Position numbers and translations under genes: made by a program. The notes below the pieces were generated by a model, which was not told the origin of the DNA, searched no databases, and saw only the letters and a program-made list of their open reading frames with translations. Of a stretch of DNA of 64,000 nucleotides, positions 53,407 to 60,982 are shown in pieces. The DNA is from CAWCBG01 sp963793845. GTDB lineage: Bacteria; Acidobacteriota; Terriglobia; Terriglobales; Acidobacteriaceae. Location of the stretch: contig CAWCBG010000002.1 of NCBI GenBank assembly GCA_963793845.1, forward strand, positions 744,001-808,000, written 5' to 3'. Numbering within the stretch: the stretch's first letter is position 1; each line of letters begins with the position of its first letter.

Positions 53407-54117
53407 ATGAAGCAGAAGCCGACAGCTCGCGTCGTGGTCCTGCTCAGCGGAGGTATGGACTCTGCCGTCTGTGCCGCCCTGGCAGTGCGGGACTTTGGAG
53501 CCGACAAGACGGCAGCCCTCCATATCAGCTATGGTCAACGCACCGAGGCCCGGGAGCAGCAGTCCTTCCGGGAAATCTGCGACCGGCTGGGCATACGGAC
53601 CCGTCTCGCGTTTGCCACCCCGTTCTTTCGAGCTATCGGAGGCTCGGCACTCACGGATGAGCAAATCGCCGTTCCTGACGCCCCGCCGGAGATCGGCTCG
53701 GAAATTCCCGTCACTTACGTACCGTTCCGCAACGCGCATTTCTTGGCCGCCGCGACCAGTTGGGCGGAGGTTTTGGGGGCAGAGCGCATCTACATAGGGG
53801 CCGTGGAGCAGGACAGTTCGGGCTATCCCGACTGCCGGCCGGAGTATTATCAAGCGTTCAACGAGGCCATCCGAACGGGAACGAAAGAGGGAGCCATTCG
53901 GATTGAGACGCCTTTGATTGCCATGCGAAAAGCTTCTATTGTGACTCTTGGCCTTGAACTAAACGCTCCCTTCGATTTAACGTGGTCATGCTACAGCCGG
54001 TTGGATCAGGCTTGCGGTAGTTGTGACAGCTGCGTTTTGAGGTTGCGGGCCTTCGCAGCTGCCGGCGCGACCGATCCCATTTCTTACCAGCCCGCGGCTG
54101 CGGCACAGGATTCTTGA
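53407..54117 (+). CDS. queC: 7-cyano-7-deazaguanine synthase QueC
   Basis: 236 residues. The P-loop SGGMDS (14-19) binds ATP. The C-terminal zinc cysteines are C195, C203, C206 and C209 (CYSRLDQACGSCDSC). It converts carboxydeazaguanine to preQ0 using ammonia and ATP. Together the three genes give preQ0. queF (to preQ1) and folE are not in the window, so the end product (queuosine or a deazapurine in DNA) cannot be decided. Confidence 0.94.
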   Translation: MKQKPTARVVVLLSGGMDSAVCAALAVRDFGADKTAALHISYGQRTEAREQQSFREICDRLGIRTRLAFATPFFRAIGGSALTDEQIAVPDAPPEIGSEIPVTYVPFRNAHFLAAATSWAEVLGAERIYIGAVEQDSSGYPDCRPEYYQAFNEAIRTGTKEGAIRIETPLIAMRKASIVTLGLELNAPFDLTWSCYSRLDQACGSCDSCVLRLRAFAAAGATDPISYQPAAAAQDS

Positions 54118-54185
54118 CCGGCTCTAAAAGTTCTTCACAATCGCAATTCAAAATCGTTCTTAAGGTTGCACGCGCTGGAGGCGAA

Positions 54186-55226
54186 ATGAAAACTAACATC
54201 ACGCTCGTAGTTCTCTTGGCCGTACTGATTGGATTATGCGCGGTTCCTGTTTTCGCTCAGGGAACGGGCACACTAAAGGGTGTCGTTAAAGACGAAGCAG
54301 GCAAACCCATCGTCGACGCCATCGTCGAGTTTACCGCTACGGATACGGGCCACAAGATTACCCTGAAAACCGACAAGAACGGCGAGTTCTTCTCCGTGGG
54401 CGTGTCCGCCGGAATCTACAATGCGACTGTGACCAGCAACGGCAGGGTCATCGATACGCTTAATCAGATTCCGGTCAAGGCCAACGAAGAGCGCCTCCTT
54501 ACCTTCGATCTTGCAAAGGACCGGGCGACGACAGGCGTCTCGGAAGAGCAGCTGAAGAAAATCGAGGCGCAGAAGAAAGAAAACGAAAACATCAAGAATT
54601 TGAATGCTACTTTGAAGGAAGCGAAACAGTTGGAGCAGGCCGGCAACTGGGATCAGGCGGTTTCGGTTCTGCAACCGGTAGCCCAGGCGAATCCTGACAA
54701 GGACCTGCTTTGGGCCTATCTGGCGGATGCGTACACCGGAGACAAGAAATACCCCGAAGCGGCTGACGCCTATCAGAAGGCGCTTGCGATCAAGCCGACC
54801 TCTGGCGCCTATCACAACGGATTGGCTAACGCCTATGCCAAGTCGGGTCAGATCGACAAAGCCGTGGCTGAATACACTGCGGCCGCTCAGGCCGAACCGG
54901 CAAACGCAGCCATGTACTATTTCAACGAAGGCGCCGTCTTGACCAATGTCGGCAAGATCGACGAGGCCCTCGCCGCCTTCGACAAGTGCATAGCGGCCGA
55001 TCCAAATCGCGCCGACGCCTATTATTGGAAGGGCGTAAACATGATTGGAAAAGCCACCATGAAAGGCGACAAGATGGTGGCTCCGGATGGCACCGCGGAA
55101 GCCTTCAACAAGTATCTCGAACTGGCGCCGGATGGTAAGTATGCCCAGCCTTCGAAGGACATGCTCGCCAGCATAGGATCGACGGTCCAGACCACCTATG
55201 GAAAGGGCAAGGCGCCAAAGAAATAG
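54186..55226 (+). CDS. Exported protein with carboxypeptidase-regulatory and TPR domains
   Basis: 346 residues from ATG 54186, preceded by GGAGG. After the signal peptide (ITLVVLLAVLIGLCAVPVFA) comes a carboxypeptidase-regulatory-like beta-sandwich (GTLKGVVKDEAGKPIVDAIV, VGVSAGIYNATVTSNG). A charged coiled-coil linker (KKIEAQKKENENIKNLNATL) leads to tetratricopeptide repeats (ADAYTGDKKYPEAADAYQKA, LANAYAKSGQIDKAVAEYTA, VGKIDEALAAFDKCIAADPN). This combination is typical of acidobacterial envelope proteins. The binding partner is unknown. Confidence 0.8.
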   Translation: MKTNITLVVLLAVLIGLCAVPVFAQGTGTLKGVVKDEAGKPIVDAIVEFTATDTGHKITLKTDKNGEFFSVGVSAGIYNATVTSNGRVIDTLNQIPVKANEERLLTFDLAKDRATTGVSEEQLKKIEAQKKENENIKNLNATLKEAKQLEQAGNWDQAVSVLQPVAQANPDKDLLWAYLADAYTGDKKYPEAADAYQKALAIKPTSGAYHNGLANAYAKSGQIDKAVAEYTAAAQAEPANAAMYYFNEGAVLTNVGKIDEALAAFDKCIAADPNRADAYYWKGVNMIGKATMKGDKMVAPDGTAEAFNKYLELAPDGKYAQPSKDMLASIGSTVQTTYGKGKAPKK

Positions 55227-55249
55227 ACGCGTCGAGCCTTTGAAGTCAG

Positions 55250-55277
55250 AAGGGGGCGGCTCGGGCTGCCCCTTTTT
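55250..55277 (+). terminator. Rho-independent terminator after the TPR gene
   Basis: AAGGGGGCGGC, a short TCG loop, then GGCTGCCCCTT and a T-run ending at 55277. It lies 24 bases past the stop codon. Confidence 0.65.
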
Positions 55278-55392
55278 ACTGGGATAGCCCCAAAGGGTAT
55301 TGCGGGGGTTCGCACTAAGGCTTCCGCGGGCCAAACTCGGCTAGGTTTGGTCGATTCATTCCACTCCGATAGAATCCCTGCTGGCAGGCACG

Positions 55393-56637
55393 ATGAGTCC
55401 AGCAATCAGCACTCCGCTTCTGACTTTCCCGGAGGCCCGACAATTAGTGGAGGGCTACGCCAAGCAGGTCTCGCCCAGCGAGCCAGAGATGCTGCCTCTG
55501 CTCGAGGGTCTAGGGCTCGTGCTTGCGGAGGACCTGCATGCCGATCGCGACTTTCCTCCCTTTCCGCGAGCCACGCGCGATGGCTATGCGGTTCGCGCAG
55601 ATGATGTGGCCGCGCTACCGGCGCGCCTGCAGTGCGTGGGTGAAATCAAGGCGGGCGGCGCTGACGGCCAGCCCGACCTCACGATTGGTCTTGGCGAGAC
55701 TGCGGAGATCATGACTGGTGCTCCAGTTCCAGCGGGCGCCGATGCCGTCGTCATGGTGGAATACAGCGAGCGCCATCGCGACATGGTGACGCTGACTCGC
55801 TCCGTCCAGCATGGCGAGAATGTGGTGGCCGCTGGATCGGAGGCTCGTAAAGGCTCGATCGTGGTGGGCCGCGGTACCCGGATCAACCAGGCGGTCGTGG
55901 CGGTCGCTGCGGCACTCGGACGGCCGGAAGTCGCCGTGCAGCGACGCCCCCGGGTTGCGATCCTGGCAACCGGCGACGAACTCGTGGACATCAACCTGCC
56001 TCCCGGACCAAGCCAGATTCGCAATTCCAATACCTACTCGCTGGCGGCACAAGTGCACGCGGCCGGCGGGATTCCTGTGCTTCTTCCCGTGGCCCGCGAC
56101 GAGCCAGACGACTTAGCAGTGCTGCTGGGCCGGGGCTTTGCAGCCGACCTGCTGTTGCTGACGGGCGGCGTCTCGATGGGCAAGTACGACCTGGTGGAAC
56201 CGGCGCTCGCCGCCCTCGGCGCTCGCTTCTTCTTCACTGGCGTGAGCATGCAACCCGGCAAACCGGTTGTCTTCGGGGAGGCAACCTACGATGGCCGTAG
56301 CGTGCCATTCTTCGGACTTCCGGGCAATCCGGTGTCAACCATGGTGACGTTCCAGTTGTTCGCTCAGCCATTGATTGACGCACTTTCCGGTGGTGTTCCA
56401 CGCGCCCTGAATTTTGCTCAGGCATCTCTCAAAGCGGAGTTCAAGACCAAGACCGGGTTAACTCGTTTCCTTCCAGCGAAACTTGGTGGAAACTTCCAGC
56501 TGCCTGAGGTGGAAATTACACGCTGGCAAGGTTCCGGAGACTTGATGGCGGTAGCTCGCTCCAACTGCTACATTGTGGTACCTCCGGATCGCGAGCAGTT
56601 TGCCTCCGGCGAAGTAGTCACGGTGTTGCTGTTCTGA
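55393..56637 (+). CDS. moeA: Molybdopterin molybdotransferase MoeA
   Basis: 414 residues. It inserts molybdate into molybdopterin. It has the MoeA N-terminal region (LTFPEARQLVEGYAKQV, then DFPPFPRATRDGYAVRADDV and EIMTGAPVPAGADAVVMVEY) and the MoaB/Mog-like domain (RRPRVAILATGDELVDINLP, LLLTGGVSMGKYDLVEPALA, FFGLPGNPVSTMVTF). It is the first of three cofactor genes in the same direction. Confidence 0.95.
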   Translation: MSPAISTPLLTFPEARQLVEGYAKQVSPSEPEMLPLLEGLGLVLAEDLHADRDFPPFPRATRDGYAVRADDVAALPARLQCVGEIKAGGADGQPDLTIGLGETAEIMTGAPVPAGADAVVMVEYSERHRDMVTLTRSVQHGENVVAAGSEARKGSIVVGRGTRINQAVVAVAAALGRPEVAVQRRPRVAILATGDELVDINLPPGPSQIRNSNTYSLAAQVHAAGGIPVLLPVARDEPDDLAVLLGRGFAADLLLLTGGVSMGKYDLVEPALAALGARFFFTGVSMQPGKPVVFGEATYDGRSVPFFGLPGNPVSTMVTFQLFAQPLIDALSGGVPRALNFAQASLKAEFKTKTGLTRFLPAKLGGNFQLPEVEITRWQGSGDLMAVARSNCYIVVPPDREQFASGEVVTVLLF

Positions 56638-56648
56638 TACCAGCAGTC

Positions 56649-57149
56649 ATGCCCAAGCCGAAAAACAAAGCGAAGAAGCTCTCGCACTACGACAGTGCCG
56701 GTCGCGCCTCGATGGTAGATGTCTCGGCCAAGCAGCCGACGCTGCGTGAGGCCGAGGCCCACGCGTTCGTTGCGATGAAACGGGACGTCCTCGACGCACT
56801 GCCGCGCAATCCCAAGGGCGACCCGCTGGAGGTCGCACGAGTCGCGGGAATTATGGCCGCCAAACGCACCTCCGAACTGATTCCCATGTGCCATCCGTTA
56901 CCTCTTAGCAAGGTCGACGTGCAGCTCGAAATAGAGCAAAAGGGCATCGCGATTCGAACCCTCGCCCGCACGACGGCGGCCACCGGCGTCGAAATGGAAG
57001 CGCTCGTTGCGGCCTCGGTCGCTGCCCTCACCATCTATGACATGTGCAAGGCTCTGGACAAGGGAATCGAGATCCGCGAGATCACATTGGAGCGCAAGTC
57101 CGGCGGCAAGAGTGGAGATTACGTGCGGCGCGCGCCGGGCAAGCCATGA
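56649..57149 (+). CDS. moaC: Cyclic pyranopterin monophosphate synthase MoaC
   Basis: 166 residues with a lysine-rich start (MPKPKNKAKKLSHYD). MoaC signatures are GRASMVDVSAKQPTLREAEA, IMAAKRTSELIPMCHPLPLS and TAATGVEMEALVAASVAALT-like TIYDMCKALDKG. It works with MoaA on GTP in the first step of molybdenum cofactor synthesis. moaA is not in the window. It begins 11 bases after moeA and overlaps the next gene's start by 4 bases. Confidence 0.95.
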   Translation: MPKPKNKAKKLSHYDSAGRASMVDVSAKQPTLREAEAHAFVAMKRDVLDALPRNPKGDPLEVARVAGIMAAKRTSELIPMCHPLPLSKVDVQLEIEQKGIAIRTLARTTAATGVEMEALVAASVAALTIYDMCKALDKGIEIREITLERKSGGKSGDYVRRAPGKP

Positions 57150-57628
57150 AAACCGCTGCTGTCGTCACCGTGAGCGATTCTGCCTCGCGCGGCGAGCGTA
57201 CCGATCTGTCTGGTCCGGCAACTGCTGAGCTCCTGCGGCAACATGGTTTCGAGATAATGCAACAGAAAGTGGTTCCTGACGAGCAGCCGGAGATCGAGCG
57301 GAGTCTGGCCGCCCTGAGCGAACAGGTACAGCTGATCGTCACTACCGGCGGCACCGGCATCGCCGAACGTGACTTCACGCCTGAGGCGACGCGCGCCGTC
57401 TGCTCGCGCCTGATTGAGGGAATTCCTGAGAAGATGCGGGCTGCAGGCCTGGAGAAGACGCCGTTCGCTGTCCTGAGCCGGGGAATCTGTGGCGTTCGTG
57501 GCCGGACTCTGATTCTGAATTTGCCGGGCAGCCCCAGCGGCGCGGCTGAATCGCTGCAGTCCGTCATAAAAATTCTGCCACATGTCCTTGACCTGCTGGC
57601 TGGAAAGACCGGACACCAGGAACCATGA
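57146..57628 (+). CDS. moaB: Molybdopterin adenylyltransferase (MoaB/Mog family)
   Basis: 160 residues from an ATG overlapping the moaC stop (ATGA). The upstream open frame to 57044 lies inside moaC. The Mog/MoaB signature is TVSDSASRGERTDLSGPATA, LIVTTGGTGIAERDFTPEAT and LILNLPGSPSGAAESLQSV. It adenylates molybdopterin before metal insertion by MoeA. Whether it is MogA-like or MoaB-like cannot be decided from length alone. Confidence 0.9.
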   Translation: MKTAAVVTVSDSASRGERTDLSGPATAELLRQHGFEIMQQKVVPDEQPEIERSLAALSEQVQLIVTTGGTGIAERDFTPEATRAVCSRLIEGIPEKMRAAGLEKTPFAVLSRGICGVRGRTLILNLPGSPSGAAESLQSVIKILPHVLDLLAGKTGHQEP

Positions 57629-57656
57629 TCCATCCGCTGCCGCCACAAGGAGACAT

Positions 57657-58754
57657 TTGGATCCGCTCACCCATTTTCTGACCGGAGCCTGCATGGGCCG
57701 CTCTGGCTTCAATCGCAAGACCGCCCTGGCCACAATGACCATGGTGCTGGCGGCCGAGGCCGCCGATGTCGACGTAGTTTGGGCTCTCAAGAGCTCAATC
57801 GCGGGACTGCAGCACCATCGCGGCATCACGCATTCCTTCGTTGGGGTTCCGTTCATTGCGGCTGCGACCCTGGGGTTCGTCTATCTGTGGTCGCGTTTCC
57901 GCGACCGCTTCCCGTGGCCGCGCAAGCGCAAGGCTCGCGCCTCCGCCGCTGAGTTGCCGCCGCGTTGGGGTTATCTCTACTTCCTGGCGGTGCTGGCAGC
58001 GCTCAGCCACCTGCTGCTCGACTACACCACCGCCTATGGCATCCGGCTGTTCGAGCCGTTCAACTATCGCTGGTATTCATGGGACATTGTCTCCATCATC
58101 GAGCCGCTGATGCTGCTGGCGCTGATCGCCGGGCTCACGCTCCCCTCTCTGTTCAGCCTGATTAACCAGGAGATTGGGGCGCGCAGCAAAGGTCCCGGCG
58201 GCCGGGGCGGCGCCATCTTCGCCCTCATTTGTCTGGTGCTGATTTGGGGCATCCGGGATTACCAGCATCGCCGAGCCCTCGGCGCCCTGGACGCTATCAC
58301 CTATCGGGGAGCCGATCCTCTCCGCGTAGCTGCCTATCCATACATGGTGAACCCCTTCCGCTGGCACGGCGTCGTCGAGACCGCGGACTTCTTTCGCACG
58401 GTGCCGGTTAATTCCCTCGGCCCGGAAGTCGATCCCCACTCCGAAGGACTGACTTATTACAAACCGGCAGAAACACCTGTGACGTTGGCGGCGAAGTCGT
58501 CTTACATGGGAAGCGTTTATCTCGATTGGGCCGTCTTTCCTTATCTGCAAACCCAAAAACTGGAAGGACGCATGCCGGGCTACCTGGTCGAGTTCCAGGA
58601 CCTTCGCTACAGCTATCCTGATACGCGCGGTGGACGTCCGCCCCTGTCTGGATATGTCCTACTTAGCCCTGATCTGCAAGTCGAGGAGGAGGGAATGAAC
58701 TCGAGCCACTCGCCAACCGTAGAGAAACTGGAACAAGCAGAGCCCCCAAACTAG
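57657..58754 (+). CDS. YdjM-family membrane-bound metal-dependent hydrolase
   Basis: 365 residues from a TTG at 57657 with AAGGAG just upstream. The open frame further up overlaps moaB and is not used. The YdjM pattern DPLTHFLTGA, the D and H residues in AEAADVDVVW and HHRGITHSF, and LSHLLLDYTTAYG provide metal-ligand candidates. Membrane helices include IAAATLGFVYLW, YLYFLAVLAALSHLLL, IEPLMLLALIAGL and AIFALICLVLIWGI. The substrate is unknown. The long C-terminal periplasmic-type domain is larger than in E. coli YdjM. Confidence 0.82.
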   Translation: MDPLTHFLTGACMGRSGFNRKTALATMTMVLAAEAADVDVVWALKSSIAGLQHHRGITHSFVGVPFIAAATLGFVYLWSRFRDRFPWPRKRKARASAAELPPRWGYLYFLAVLAALSHLLLDYTTAYGIRLFEPFNYRWYSWDIVSIIEPLMLLALIAGLTLPSLFSLINQEIGARSKGPGGRGGAIFALICLVLIWGIRDYQHRRALGALDAITYRGADPLRVAAYPYMVNPFRWHGVVETADFFRTVPVNSLGPEVDPHSEGLTYYKPAETPVTLAAKSSYMGSVYLDWAVFPYLQTQKLEGRMPGYLVEFQDLRYSYPDTRGGRPPLSGYVLLSPDLQVEEEGMNSSHSPTVEKLEQAEPPN

Positions 58755-58863
58755 TTTGTATTTTCACTGGGGAGAATAGATAATTGCTTCACAGGTAACG
58801 ACCGCTTGACGGACCGCGAACCTGCATACAGAATCAAGAAGCGCCATACCCTAAGAGGTGATC

Positions 58864-59388
58864 ATGCTGGCTTATCTTTTCGTGCTTCTCGCGGTCGCGA
58901 TACACGCGCGCTTCATCCCGATGGCGTTCCACTTCACGCCGGTTGCAGCCGCGCTGCTTTACTTCGGCGCACGCATGCCGCGCAAGCAGATGTGGGTTCC
59001 GGTCGCCCTGCTGATTGCCTCGGATGTCTATTTGACGCGAGTCCACTACGCCTATCCTCTGACCGCAGATCACCTGGTCACGTGGGCGTGGTATGCCGCG
59101 ATCCTGTTGTTAGGTGGCCTGCTGGCAAACACTTGGTCTGCTGTGCGTATTGGCGGGGCCTCGTTGATTGCATCCTTCTCATTTTTCTTGGTTAGCAACA
59201 CGATGGTCTGGGTGGTGTGGCGCGATATGTATCCTGCGACCTTCAACGGCCTGACGATGGCGCTGGTGGCTGGCATACCTTTCTTCCGGAACACGCTGGT
59301 CTCGGACCTGTGCTTCTCCGCCGTGTTCTTCGGCGTGGGGTACCTCGCGAGCCGGCAGCGGGCAACCCGCGCACAGATCGCTCGATAG
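58864..59388 (+). CDS. DUF6580-family membrane protein
   Basis: 174 residues from ATG 58864 with AGAGGTG upstream (a GTG at 58858 is an alternative). Multiple membrane helices: AYLFVLLAVAIHARFIPMAF, TPVAAALLYFGARM, WVPVALLIASDVYL, WAWYAAILLLGGLL, IGGASLIASFSFFLVSN and SDLCFSAVFFGVGYL. The NTMVWVVWRDMYPATFNGLT segment is a conserved feature of this family of putative transporters. A strong terminator follows at 59433. Confidence 0.75.
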   Translation: MLAYLFVLLAVAIHARFIPMAFHFTPVAAALLYFGARMPRKQMWVPVALLIASDVYLTRVHYAYPLTADHLVTWAWYAAILLLGGLLANTWSAVRIGGASLIASFSFFLVSNTMVWVVWRDMYPATFNGLTMALVAGIPFFRNTLVSDLCFSAVFFGVGYLASRQRATRAQIAR

Positions 59389-59432
59389 CAGATCCGAGTC
59401 TCTTAACCAATTTCAAGACACCTAAACTAACC

Positions 59433-59460
59433 AAAAGCTCTCCCCGGCGGAGAGCTTTTT
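59433..59460 (+). terminator. Strong rho-independent terminator
   Basis: A perfect 11-base stem (AAAAGCTCTCC with GGAGAGCTTTT) across a CCGGC loop, ending in a T-run. It works for the DUF6580 transcript and, because of the leading A-run, in principle in the other direction too. Confidence 0.88.
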
Positions 59461-59614
59461 GCTGCCACCCGGACGGGATAACTATCATCCTAGTAGCTGT
59501 CAGTCTCCCTGTTGCGCCGGGGAGAAACCGCGGAAGCAGCGGAGCTGCATCGTCTCAACTCAGCGCTCGCCTCCTGCCGCAGCCTCAATTGCGGCGTCGA
59601 AAGGAGTACCACCG

Positions 59615-59986
59615 ATGTCGTCGTTCAAAAAGATTTCGCTCGTTTTGGCTCCTCTTCTGTTCCTGAGCCTGTTTCCGATCCTGCTGATGGCCCAATCAAA
59701 CGCAGGTAAGGAGTCCATGTCAATCACCGGCTGCCTGAAGCAAGGCAGCGATACCGGTGGATACTACATCATGTCGGAAGGCAAGATGTACGAGGTTATG
59801 GCTCACGGCGTGAATCTGGCGGAGCATGTTGGCCACACGGTCACCGTAACCGGCCACGAAGTGAAGCTGCCGGAGGCGCAGGAGACCAAGAAGGAAGCCA
59901 GCGAGAAGTCGGAAGCCGGCAGCACTCCTTACGCGGACTTTCGGGCTTCCAGCGTGAAAATGGTTAGCACCAACTGTTCGCAGTAA
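59615..59986 (+). CDS. Small exported protein, unknown function
   Basis: 123 residues from ATG 59615 with AAGGAG upstream. The signal peptide is ISLVLAPLLFLSLFPILLMA. The mature part (SITGCLKQGSDTGGYYIMSE, GKMYEVMAHGVNLAEHVGHT, VTVTGHEVKL) looks like a small OB-type beta-barrel found in many acidobacterial proteins. A single cysteine is present in the barrel and another at the C-terminus. The role is unknown. Confidence 0.68.
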   Translation: MSSFKKISLVLAPLLFLSLFPILLMAQSNAGKESMSITGCLKQGSDTGGYYIMSEGKMYEVMAHGVNLAEHVGHTVTVTGHEVKLPEAQETKKEASEKSEAGSTPYADFRASSVKMVSTNCSQ

Positions 59987-60035
59987 TCGTCAAGCCCGAA
60001 AGTAATCTCGGTTCGTGCCGCGCCTTGTGATTATC

Positions 60036-60066
60036 CGCTGAGGGAAGGTACTGCCTCCCCTCAGCG
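60036..60066. other. Hairpin between convergent genes
   Basis: CGCTGAGGG pairs with CCCTCAGCG over an inner AAGG/CCT extension. No T-run follows, so it could be a weak bidirectional terminator or a repeat. Confidence 0.45.
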
Positions 60067-60072
60067 ATGTCT

Positions 60073-60711
60073 TTATTGCCGTATGTCCGCCACTTCTTCT
60101 CGGTTCTTTGCCGACTTCAGTTTGCGAGTTCTCCAAATCCACCATCCTGCCAAAACAGCCACTGCGATAGCGGCTAGCAGGTAGCGCAAATGGTTGTGCA
60201 CGACGCCGGTAAGAAATCCCAGGATCTCCAGTCCGTAGCGGATCACGATGATAGAAACCAAGGCGAAGCGCAGGAAGCGCCCGGCGAAGATCGCTCCCAG
60301 GAACCTGGTGAAGCTCATCTCGGCAACGCCGGCGGACAGGACGAACAGCTTGAACGGCGTCGGCGGCGGCAGCATCGACGGCACCATGATCGCCAGAATC
60401 CCATGCTTCTCGAATGAGGCCCGAATCCGGTTGAAGCGCTTCTCACCGACGCGCTTGGCGATCAGAACTTCGCCGCCTTTGTAGCCGATCAGGTAAATCG
60501 GAATGCTGCCCAGCGCCGAGCCGATCGCGGCCATAAACGAGTACAGCAGCAGCCGCTGAGGATTGGCATAGGAATAGCCCGCGACGATGGCGTCCAACGG
60601 CATGCCGAGGAACGAGGCATCGACCGCGGCAAAGCCCAGCACGCCCCAAATTCCCAGAGGCTTCAGCACCGCCAGAATCGTCAGGGTCCACTTGTTCAGC
60701 AGGTGTTTCAC
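60073..60711 (-). CDS. DedA/VTT-domain membrane protein (YqaA-like)
   Basis: 212 residues. The VTT pattern is clear: a small-residue N-terminal helix (LGIWGVLGFAAVDASFLGMP), the DAIVAGYSYANPQRLLLYSF segment, GSIPIYLIGYKGGE, SMLPPPTPFKLFVLSAGV and FLGAIFAGRFLRFALVSI. DedA proteins move lipid carriers or maintain membrane potential. The C-terminal basic tail (RTRKLKSAKNREEVADI) is cytoplasmic. It is convergent with the small exported protein gene. Confidence 0.83.
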   Translation of the reverse strand: MKHLLNKWTLTILAVLKPLGIWGVLGFAAVDASFLGMPLDAIVAGYSYANPQRLLLYSFMAAIGSALGSIPIYLIGYKGGEVLIAKRVGEKRFNRIRASFEKHGILAIMVPSMLPPPTPFKLFVLSAGVAEMSFTRFLGAIFAGRFLRFALVSIIVIRYGLEILGFLTGVVHNHLRYLLAAIAVAVLAGWWIWRTRKLKSAKNREEVADIRQ

Positions 60712-60778
60712 AGGATAGTTGTCAGTTGCCGGGTATCAGTTGTCAGAGGCACTGCCACGATTCTACGCGAAGGCGGGA

Positions 60779-60958
60779 TCACCACGGAGACACGGAGCGC
60801 ACGGAGAATCGGAAAGCTGGAGGTTAGGTTCTGCGTGGCCATCATGGAATGTGCGGAGCAGCGTCAGACGCAAGCATTGATCACGAACACACCCAAGGAA
60901 TTCTCCGTGTTCTCGGTGTCTCCGTGGTGAACCCATCTTTCGGTGTCTCCGTGGTGAA
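60779..60958. repeat. Inverted pair of CCACGGAGACACGGAG-type repeats
   Basis: CACCACGGAGACACGGAGCG (from about 60779) is mirrored by CTCCGTGTTCTCGGTGTCTC (60903-60922) and a second GGTGTCTCCGTGGTGAA near 60940. Related to the pair at 37387. It lies in the VTT-ligA gap, which holds no gene. Confidence 0.6.
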
Positions 60959-60982
60959 TTCGCTTCGCCCTATAATCGTTTC

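Noticed and set aside
55278..55392. Molybdenum-cofactor riboswitch upstream of moeA
   Set aside because: Only a small CCAAAC/GTTTGG hairpin is present, with none of the larger conserved structure.
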